Origin: Mesostigma viride
Lineage: Eukaryota > Streptophyta > Mesostigmatophyceae > Mesostigmatales > Mesostigmataceae
Assembly: GCA_009746045.1 (NCBI GenBank)
Contig: RPFO01000819.1
Span: 372,001 to 436,000 of the forward strand
Reading direction: 5' to 3'
DNA: 64,000 nucleotides
Both the position numbers and the translations under genes were made by a program. Below the pieces are notes generated by a model. That model saw only the letters and a list, made by a program, of their open reading frames with translations, was not told where the DNA came from and did not search any database. Shown here piece after piece: positions 37,373 through 48,200 of this stretch (the first letter of the stretch is position 1; every line of letters starts with the position of its first letter).

Positions 37373-38121
37373 TCTAGTTCCGTTAGTTGCCTCCAGCAAT
37401 GGAAGGAATATAAAATGCCAGACGTCTCGCGGCCTATTTCAACGACGTAACACGTCTAATTATCCCCGGTACCCCTAGCCCATCCCTTTACGTGGCATAC
37501 ATGTCCTTCACAGGCGAAGCGCTGGTCTATTAGGACTAAAATATACTACTAGAGCAGCGCACGCCCGACAATTTAAAGAAATTGTGCATAGCTTGGAGGC
37601 GCACGATACTGTTCACAATCTCTCATGCGCAAATTACTCATATATTCGACATATTTTTCCCCCTTCGAGGCTTCGACAGATTTCGAGTCCTCTATAAGTA
37701 ATTAGTCCTGTGACTCCTCTGTAGTTTCCTTGCTAGCTGTTACGGTCGTCCCCATTCATAGAATTGTGCCGCGCCCCGCAACTTTTGGCTCGCGAAGTCC
37801 AGTTTGTCCAGTTGCCCGTCGAGCAGTACGAACTGCCTAGTACCCTCTAATGTTTTGCTACCTGTGATATTGCCACGTGTACGATCCATCGCAATGGTAC
37901 GGCGCGGCGCCTCCCTGCCCGCCAGAAAGCATACCCCGCCAAAACTCGCTCCATTTTCCCGCGCCCCGTGCCTTCCCCCGTCGCACCTCACGTGGCTTTC
38001 GCGGGCTAAAAGGCGGAACCACCCACCTTGGCGCTCAAAAGGAGAGCACGTTAGAGGACGCTGTTACTCAGCGCATGGCCGCACATTGCTAGCGACATTA
38101 GGATTACAAGCGTCATTTGAC
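37373..38121. promoter_or_regulatory. Divergent promoter region of the TORTIFOLIA-like gene and MCM4
   Basis: About 750 bp separate the two inferred start codons. The part near 37880-38090 is GC-rich and contains TTTCCCGCGCC and TTTCGCGGGC, which resemble E2F/DP binding sites (TTTSSCGC). Such sites are expected upstream of S-phase genes such as MCM subunits. This is a motif match by eye only. Confidence 0.45.
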
Positions 38122-39173
38122 ATGGCGGGTGCGTAAGATGTTCTCTATTACTGGCTCGCATTCATCCTTCTCTCTGTAAATTGCTAGCTTTCTTTTCCGT
38201 GTACAATCGATGATGGTTTTGCCCGCGCATGCCTGCGTGTGTAACGAATTTTAGCAAGAAATGTGTAGTGCGTAGGCCGCTGTATCACTTTTTCTTGGGG
38301 GATTGCATTCTTTAGAACGGGAGATATTGTCATCAGGGCTGTGTTAGGCCTCCTAACTGCACATCTACTTTTCGTAATTCTTATAACTTGCGTAGCTATT
38401 GGGCGAGGAGGCTTGCCTACGGATGGTTCTCCAACGTGACTAGAAACGCCCGCCCGCCCGCTGAGCTTCGCAATCGCACATGGAATCGTCCACCAACGCA
38501 CGGTATTTCTTTTCTCGGAACGGTAATTTCGCTTGCTGCCACCACATGCTGATGCCTTGCAGACAGTAGCAGCGACCTGCTGGGGAACTATGACTCGCCG
38601 GGGACACCCGCGACCGAGCAGACTCCCCAAACAAATCGACAACGAACGAGGGGCGTGCCGGGCTCAAGCAGCCCGGTCGCCGCCCGTGCTAGAGCTGGGG
38701 CAGCTCCGGGGAGCAGCCAACCAGCGAGTGTCCCCGACACGCCCAACGTGCCCGGGCCTGGGAGCGGCACGGGTTCCCGGCAAGGATTCCGTCCGAGCAT
38801 GGGAACGCCGGTGACCCCCTCTGGGCGGCCCCGGGCGTCCACATCTCCGCTCTCTTCTCGTCAGCGACACCGATTGTATCCTGGAACATAGTGACCTCTT
38901 GCCAAATGGATAACATTTTCATGCTTCATCCTGTCATGTATAGTACTACCAACCGCTTCAGCGACACCAGGGAACGGAAATATTATGCCTCTAGCGTCAT
39001 CGCTGTTCGTGCACGACTTAAGTGTTGCGTTCAGCATACAGCGTATTGGCTGTTGGGACCATGCCCCGAATAATCAACGTGCACCTCTAGCACATGTGCA
39101 CAGGAGTACCGTTAATTTTCACTAGTAGCCCACGTTAGTCCTCCCTTTTTGATGCACTGCTTCGCAAGGCTCT

Positions 39174-39205
<32 letters not shown>

Positions 39206-42200
39206 CACACACACACACGCACACACACCCAGACAGCTGACCAGCCTATCATGGTGCATAAAAAGTCACCCGCTTCATCATTGCCTGGAGATCGTTTCGT
39301 TGCACAAATACGGCAAGTCAACCATGCGTTTCAATTCAGACTATCCTTGACTCCGGCTATGAACCCTCTGGGTGAACCTCCACAATCCCCGATCCTCGTC
39401 CACGCTCTCCAACACCATGCCCAACCCTTGCCCCACCGGCTAACGTTCATATATGTATGAGCAGGAGTGGCAACCGGAACGACCTGCGCAGGGGCAACGG
39501 GGACCGCGTCTATCGGCCAAGGCCGTCCGAGGGTATCCCCCACACTGGAGCGGATACGTCCCCCCCTCCCACCAGCGGTGCGCCCAGCCAAACCGGGGGG
39601 GATGATGACGAGACGCCCGCCGCATTCACGCAGACGTTTGTGTGGGGCACGAATGTAAACGTTGAAGACACGATCCACAAGTTCGAGCTCTTCTTCAACA
39701 ACTTCATGGACAAGACCACGGCTGAACCGCTGTACCCGCTGCTGCTGGAGGAGGTGGGGCATTATTATTTGAAATGAATTTATTATTTGAAATGAATTTA
39801 GAGTTGAGTGCTTTAATTGGAAGGACTGCTTTTGCGTGGCAAATATGGAAGTTGGGCTGCGAGTTCTTGGGAACTCTTGTGAGTGCTTTGAGCCTGTTGC
39901 AACGTAGAACAGTGTAGGGCCTTGAACCACCCTGTGCATCCCTTGGTGCTACGCAAAGGGTCAGGCGCGGGCATGGCGGTACCTGTTCCTCTACAAGGAG
40001 ATGAGGCATAGCCATTTCTGCCCGCCATGCCATGTGTGCGTCCATGGGTGGTCGATGGGACAGTGGTGACGATGATTTGGCTCTTGCTCGCGCGTTAGGT
40101 TCCTTTCTTCCCCCTCGGTCCCCTGGCCCCCTTTCGACTCCCCCAACGTGACCAGCTATATCAGGCACATTGGTTCATGCTCTGCCTGGATATAAACATA
40201 GGTTTCCTTTCCTTCCTCTTTTGGTCCCCCCCCCCCCCCCCCCCCCCCCCCCCAAATCTTAAATCTCCCACCCCGCTGTCGCAGCTGGACGAGACACAGC
40301 GGTCGACCCTCAACCTGGACTGCCGCAACCTGCACGAGTACGACAGCAAGCTGTACGACATGCTCGTCAACTACCCGGTGGAGATCATCCCCTGCATCGA
40401 CGTGGCGGCCAATCGCGTGCTGGAGACCATTTTGCAGAAGGAGCCCACCGCGTCGATCAAGGTGGGTGTTTTACGGCACAGCTTTTATGATGGGGGCCCT
40501 GACAACAACAACACTTTAGTGTAGCCGCAATTGAGACCATTTTTCACAAGCCCGCCACATCCTTCAGGGTAGGTGCGCTGCTGGATTATATTGGTTCAGC
40601 GGCTGGCTATCCGCTATGTTCTTGGCATTATGGTTGTGTCTATCTTCTTGTCATTATGGTTGAAAATTTGTAGCATAGTAGTAGTGGGTCCGTGGAAACT
40701 AAACGCGTGTTGGCAGTGCAATATATCTGGAAAGTGTATGTGCTGATGTGCTCACTCTCGCAGGGTGTCTTCCCGGGATGACCCGTCCTGATGCCTTGCT
40801 TCCCTTGCGCTCACTGCTTGCAACCCTGCAGGTTCACCCCTTCAACCTCATTTCCCCTGTGAACCTGCGAGACCTCAACCCCTCCGGTATGTGGCTGCGT
40901 CACCGTTATTAGTCTCAGTAGTTTATTGTTATTATTATTATTATTGTTGTTATTATTGTTATTGTTGGTCTCCGTGAGGGCCACAACTTGCGTCTCTGCC
41001 CTAGCACTTAGTCTGTGTTAGGTGCAACACGTGGACTTGCCTACTTCTAGCAGTCAGCACCATATATGATTTGCTAGGGGCTGCAAGCATAAACTAGAGT
41101 GGTCTACCTTGACTCCTACTGCACCTTGTCATGGTGACCGCTCTCTGCCATCTACCTTGATTGTGTGTGCCGCATGATGCAGACCATTTTGTCATGCCAT
41201 CGCCCGCCTTGCCACAATCTAGATGCATCTACACCCAGACATCGAGACGCATGTCTGCATCACAACCCCCCCCGACATAGGGCGCTGACTTGCTTTCCAC
41301 AATATGTGTCGTGTCGCCTCCATAATATTTATACTCTGATTTTCTGATTTATGATACGCCTGTCATCCATCCCATTCTGGTCCTCTGGCCCCCAGACATC
41401 GAGAAGTTGGTCTGCATCAAGGGCATGATTATCCGCGCGAGCCCTGTCATCCCGGAGCTGAAGCACGTCGTCTTCCGGTGCAACGTGTGCGGCAAGTGCA
41501 CCGAGCCGGCGCAGGTCGACAATGGTGAGGACTAGTGCTGGGCATGGGAATCTCACTGTGGAAAGGGTATAGTGCGCCGCCGCAGGGGGACAACGGGGAT
41601 GGGACGTGGTGAAGGGAGCGCGGTGGGATGGGACAGCAGGGTTGGTCAACATAGTGATTTTGCCAACCCTAAAGGACAGGAAAGTGTGGGATGGGACAGG
41701 AAAGTGTGGGATGGGACAGGAAAGTGTGGGCGCGGTGGGTGCTGGGGTACAGGCGAGCGCACGGGGCCAGCGCTGGTTGACAATGGGAAGGGGGGGCGCT
41801 GTGAAGGCAAGGGGAAAAGTCGCTGGATAGGACTAGGGAAACGGGGGTTCGAAAATGGGGGGTGTGGGGGAAGTGAAGGCAGAGAGTGAAGGGAACGAGG
41901 TGAGGCAAGACGATGGTGAGCTCACAGGGGTATTCTCTACAAGGCTTTGCTTTCTCCAACTCCAGAAGGATCTCACACCAGGGTGCTTGTCTGCTTAATC
42001 CACTGTTGAGCCCATCGCTTCAGCCGGTTCGGTTTCTGTATCAAACGGATTTTGTTTATCACTCAATATCCGCCCCTTTACTGCCCCTGCGTGTCACCCC
42101 GTCGCCCTTGTGCCGTCCGCCAGGCCAAGTCCACGAGCCGCGCCGGTGCCCTGAGGAGGAGTGCCGCGCGCAGCAGAGCATGGAGCTCATCCACAACTAC

Positions 42201-45200
42201 TGCAAGTTTGCCGACAAGCAGCTGGTGCGCATGCAGGAGCGGCCCGAGTCGATCCCTGACGGGGAGACGCCCCACTCGGTCACCATGTGCGTGTTTGACG
42301 AGCTGGTCGACGGCGCCATGCCAGGCGACCGGGTGGAGGCGACGGGCGTGTTCCGGGCGATGCCCGTTCGTGTCAACCCCAACCAGCGCACGGTCAAGTC
42401 CATCTACAAGGTGGGTGGGTGCTGACGTCCGTCCCTGCTCTCGCACTGGCTCATGCATCGGTGTCACCAGACATACCTGGACGTGGTCTAGGACAGTGTG
42501 TTTTGATGCGGATAAACTGATATGGCCCATTCCTGCTCTCGCACTGGCACATGCATCCGTGTCACTAGACGTACCTGGACGTGGTCCGGGACAGTGTGAT
42601 TTGATGCGGAGTAACTGATATGGCCCATTCCTGCTCTCGCACTGGCTCATGCATCCGTGTCACCAGACATACCTGGACGTGGTCCAGGACAGTGTGGTTT
42701 GATGCGGATAAACTGATATGGCCCATTCCTGCTCTCGCACTGGCTCATGCATCCGTGTCACTAGACGTACCTGGACGTGGTCCACCTCAAGAAGAACGAC
42801 AAGAACCGGTTGATGGCGGAGGATCCTGACATGGCGGCGGCGGAGGGCAACGAGAGCAACGAGTTCTACCCGCGCGTGCGCGACCTGGACACCACCAAGC
42901 GCAACGCCGAGGAGAAGGTGAGTGCCCCCCACGCGCTAGTATCATGTCTTGAGCCTGGCTATCGTTTCGTGTAATGCCATCTAGACGCCACGAAGCGGGA
43001 TGCTGAAGAGAATGTGAATGTTGAGTGTCAGGAAAGCATGTGCGCCAGATCAGAGTTGAGTGTGATTATCCTAGTAGTAAGCGTTTGGCATCATGAACAG
43101 TGCTTACTGTAGCATGTGGCCATGGTCATCGATCATCATGCATCATGCATCTGTGTACGCTTCTATATTCGAGAGCTGTCATAATGACCGCTTTTTTCGC
43201 CTGCAGCTCACCCTGTGGCCCCTCATCCTGTGGTTCCTCTCTCGAACTGGCATCCTTGCTCACGCTGATGCCGCCCTCGCCCGCTTGCAACCCCCCAGGC
43301 GCGTCGCCTCAAGGAGATCTCGCAGCGGCCCAACATCTACGAGGAACTGACAGAGTCGCTGGCGCCCTCCATCTGGGAGCTGACTGACGTCAAGAAGGGG
43401 CTGCTCTGCCAGGTGAGCGCCTGTTGGAGCATGACAGCCGCTAGAGTCAACAGTATCTCAGAGATGTACTCCTTTCTTCGTCGAGAAGGGGCTCCTCTAC
43501 CAGGTAAAGGCATTATAATCAGGCTAAGGAATTGTGACTACAGTGAATGTATTGTTCGGTAATATACCCCTTATGTTGTCATGGACGGGCTCCTCCGCCA
43601 GGTGAGGCCATCGTAAAGCCTAGCTAGTCCTAATGTGATGCACGATATAGTGGCGTGCCCCTTCCCTCATGAAAAAGGGGCTGCTCTTCCTGGGCCCTAA
43701 AGCATCCGTCTCTTGTATTTACTCGGGATAACAGTATACCCCTTACTCCTCGCGATGTCAAGCCGGTGCTGGCTGTATCATGGTTCCATAGTGGCCACTG
43801 TGCCATAGTAATGTCAAGCCGGTGCTGGTTGCATCCAGGTTCCACCACTCACGCACAGTCATGGGCTGGCATCCATTCACGTGATGTAATTACCAGCTTC
43901 ATTCCCGACCCCTCACACCCCACTCCCCCCTGGCTGAAACAACCGCGTGTGAATGTCCGTCATCGGCCCCCATATACTCCCCTCCTCCATCCCCAATCCC
44001 CCCCACCTTCACACCACACTGCAGCTCTTTGGCGGCACCAACAAGGACTTCTCCGGCGTGACAGGTGCTGGCAGCGTGCGCGGCGAGATGAACGTCCTCC
44101 TCTGCGGAGATCCCGGTACCTCCAAGTCCCAACTCCTCCAGTACGTGCACAAGATCAGCCCGAGGGGCATCTACACGAGCGGGCGGGGCAGCTCCGCGGT
44201 GGGCCTCACCGCGTACGTTACCAAGGACCCTGAGACCAAGGAGGCGGTGCTGGAGAGTGGCGCGCTCGTGCTGAGTGACCGCGGCACGTGCTGCATCGAC
44301 GAGTTTGACAAGATGAGCGAGGCGGCGCGCAGCATGCTGCACGAGGTGAGCCCAGTATGCTGGTAGTAGGCCACTAAGCTAGTTGTAGGTTGTATGGGAT
44401 TTAGGAGAGAAAGTTCGTGTCTGGTTTTGCTATGGAGCATGCAATGGGGGACAGCAGGTGGCTCAGTGATGCTGGCAATGCTGTTGTTAATTGGTTAAAT
44501 TAAGTGGCCCAGGTTGACAAGTTCTTGTGGGAGGTTTTTCTGTGCCTTAAAGATGAGGAAAGCCGTGTAACCGGACTTCTATCCGCAAGATTGAGCCCTT
44601 TTTATGCTCGGGCACACGTAATATAAATTACATCGTGCCATGTTAACAACTTTTACTACGGGCTTGGCCCGTCATACTTGTCCCCCTCACCCCTTTATCC
44701 CAGGTCATGGAGCAGCAAACCGTATCGGTCGCCAAGGCAGGCATCATCTGCACACTCAACGCGCGCACGTCGGTGCTGGCGTCCGCCAACCCGGTCGACA
44801 GCCGCTACAACCCACGCCTCTCGGTTGTCGACAACATCAAACTGCCCCCCACGCTCATGTCTCGTTTTGACCTCATCTACCTGGTGCTGGACAAGCCCGA
44901 TGAGGCCAATGACAGGCGGCTGGCGCGCCACTTGGTCTCACTGCATTTCGCGGAGGCCGATGTGAGTGGGTTGATGATAGGCCTCGAGTTGCTGCCCGCC
45001 TATTGTGGCCTATTGTGGCCTATTGTGGCCTATTGTGGCCTATTGTGGCCTATTGTGGCCTATTGTGGCCTATTGTGGCCTATTGTGGCCTATTGTGGCC
45101 TATTGTGGCCTATTGTGGCCTATTGTGGCCTATTGTGGCCAGTTGTGGCCAGTTGTGGCCTATTGTGGCCTATTGTGGCCTATTGTGGCCTATTGTCTCC

Positions 45201-48200
45201 TATTGTCTCCTGTTGTCTCCTATTGTCTCCTATTGTCTCCTATTGTCTCCTATTGTCTCCTATTGTCTCCTATTGTCTCCTGTTGTCTCCTATTGTCTCC
45301 TATTGTCTCCTATTGTCTCCTAATGTCTCCTGTTGTTGCCTAATGTTGCCTAATGTTGCCTATTGTCCTGTTGTTGCCTTTTGTTGCCTGTCGTTGCCTG
45401 TTGTTGCCTGTTGTTGCCTGTTGTTGCCTGTTGTCGCCTATTCTTGCCTAATCTTGCCCATTCTCGCCCATTCTTGCCTATTCTTGCCTATTCTTGCCTA
45501 TTCTTGCCTAATCTTGCCTAATCTTGCCTAATCTTGCCTACTCTTGCCTATTCTTGCCTATTCTTGCCCATTCTTGCCTATTCTTGCCTATTCTTGCCTA
45601 TTCTTGCCTCATCTTATGATGAGTATGTCCATATATGCATGCGTGCGGTCCCCTGCCATTTGCGCCCATTCAAACAGATGGCCAAGCCCCCGATTGACCA
45701 GGCCACGCTGGCGCAGTACATCTCGTACGCGCGAGAGCACGTGCACCCGGTGCTGTCAGACGCCGCTGCCGAGGACCTGGTGATGGCGTATGGGGAGCTG
45801 CGCATGATGGGCAGCCACAAGAAGGTGGGGGGCATGCACAAGCACTGTACTATTCTACAGAGTATTATACTAAAGTGTACTATACTATAGTGACCCCCAC
45901 GCGCGCAGCAGTAGCGCGCACATGCACTGCACCTCGCACCCGTGCCCTTGCCTTGTTAAGTAGCCATCTCATAGTACCGTTTGGTCAGCTGACACCATGA
46001 ATGCATGTACATTGGCATCCGCGCAAAAGCTGGGCTATATATCTCTTATCTGCGTCGCTTTGGCTGGCTCATGATTCTGTACTGCTGTGCATTATACGCA
46101 CTTTGCCAGATCATGTAGTCAAGATTGCCCCTGACTCTAGGCTGCTTGGCTGGCCACAACTACCAGTGCATGTTCATTCGCTCCTGAAATTGACCCGCGG
46201 TGGAATCCAGGTCATCACCGCCACGCCCCACAACATTGTGGTCAACCGATGCCATGCTCATGTGGTTGTTGTCATTGCCAATCTAAATTGACGAGGCGTC
46301 GGCAGGCCACAACTACCCAGTGCATGTGTTTACGTGCTCCTGTGGATGATGTGGCCTATCATCCAGGTAATGTAGTCATCATTCCTAATTCTACATTACT
46401 TTGCTGAACCACAACAACGTAGTGTTTGCATGCTGTCGTGGATGACGTGGCATATACTTCAGGTGATCACCGCCACCCCCCGCCAGCTGGAGAGCCTGAT
46501 CCGGATCTCCGAGGCGCTGGCCAAGATGCGCTTCGCCGACACGGTGGGTGCTCCTGCCATCCCACCATCCCACCATCCCACCATCATGCCATCCCACACC
46601 ACTAGTACTTAATAGTTTGTGCGCTTCGGGGTGTTTGCTGCCATCCGTGGTGGGGTTCTCAGGAGTGTGGGGTTGTGGGTAGCTAGAAAAGTTTAGAAGG
46701 CGGCTGCTGCGGTCACCCCGCTTTGTCCAGCGAGTTGTTGGGAAAGCAACTACTGGGGTGGATGTTATTGTGAGGAAGTCTGCTTCCTGAACAGATATTT
46801 GTGTGTGGCATCAGCCCACCCCCCGTGCATGCCGCAACGTGCACCCATTTCAATGCCATGATGGCTTCCCTCCAATCCCTTGACAAACCGTGACAACGAA
46901 CTGCAATTTCGCCCAAACCTCCCCCCATCGCATCCTCCCCTCCTGCCCTCCCCCCATATCTCCCCCCTCCCCCATTCCCCCCCCCCCCCCCCCCTCCGCA
47001 GGTCGAGCGTGAGGACGTGGCCGAGGCCCTGCGCCTCCTGCGCGCGGCCATGCAGCAATCGGCGACCGACCCCACCACGGGCACCATCGACATGGACGCG
47101 ATCATCACGGGGACGAGTGCCAGCAGCAGGGCGCGGAGGGAGGAGCTCAAGGCGCTGCTGCGGCAGGTGGTCATGGACTTGGCGCCGGGGGCATCGCTTG
47201 GGGTGAACGCGGTACGTGCGCGGAAACACATGTTCACTAATGATGTGGAGTCATCCATGGGGGTGAACGCGGGTGCATGAAAATGGACTTGATGTGGCAT
47301 TATCGGTCTGGATAATCATTACCCAGAGAAAATCCTGCGTGCTTTGCTGTAAAGTGATTGGTATAGTGACTGTGTGCTTGCACATATGATCCCTTTCTAC
47401 TGTATGTGCTCATGGGCCTGTCGTTCATATCTTTTAGCATGTGCTGTGATTAGAGGCCGTTCATGTAAATCTTCCAAAGGAATAGTTCCATAGGTCCTCT
47501 TACTGTCCACACTTGATAGAAACAAGTGAGGGAAAAGGCCTTCAGCTGCATCAGGTGTCCATAGGGCCTCCTTTGAATGGCTTGTGGCTTGGGTGTCGAC
47601 GATAAGGCTACTCTAACACGCTCCAAGGTGATGAAAGCAGATGCATTTTCCTATCCCGCAATTCGAATTCCAGCAACAGGAGATTGAAGACCAATGTCCC
47701 TCACAGAGCAGAGCTTTCACCCTTGCAATGCTGTTGTCCCTGTCGTCATCAGCAGCTTCCTTCCTACGTGTGCAAGAAATAACATTCTTTCTTATGCTCG
47801 TGCTCGGCCCTGTGTGCCCACCGGACTCCTGTACTTGTCACTATACCGTCGGTCACTCTACCATGGGTCACTCTACCTGTGGTGAACAGCTCAAGGAGAG
47901 GCTCAAGGCGGAGCATGGGCAGGAGCCCACCAACAACGAGGTGAGCGGGGCGCCGTGGTTTGGCAAGCAACAGCTGATCCGTAGCCAGCACAAAGCTGTG
48001 GCCAGTGATCGTATTTAGTGATGGTACCACAGTGATCGTATTTAGTGATGGTACCACAGTGATCATATTTAGTGATGGTACCACAGTGATCACATTTAGT
48101 GATGGTACCACAGTGATCACATTTAGTGATGGTACCACAGTGATCACATTTAGTGATGGTACCACAGTGATCACATTTAGTGATGGTACCACAGTGATCA

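Noticed and set aside
39457-39777. MCM4 start codon at 39457
   Set aside because: The Ser/Pro-rich 38563-38875 segment splices in phase to this region and supplies the expected MCM4 N-terminal tail.
45003-45343. Overlapping hydrophobic repeat proteins in three plus frames
   Set aside because: They result from the 10-bp array. Only possible intron retention after exon 11 was kept as a finding.
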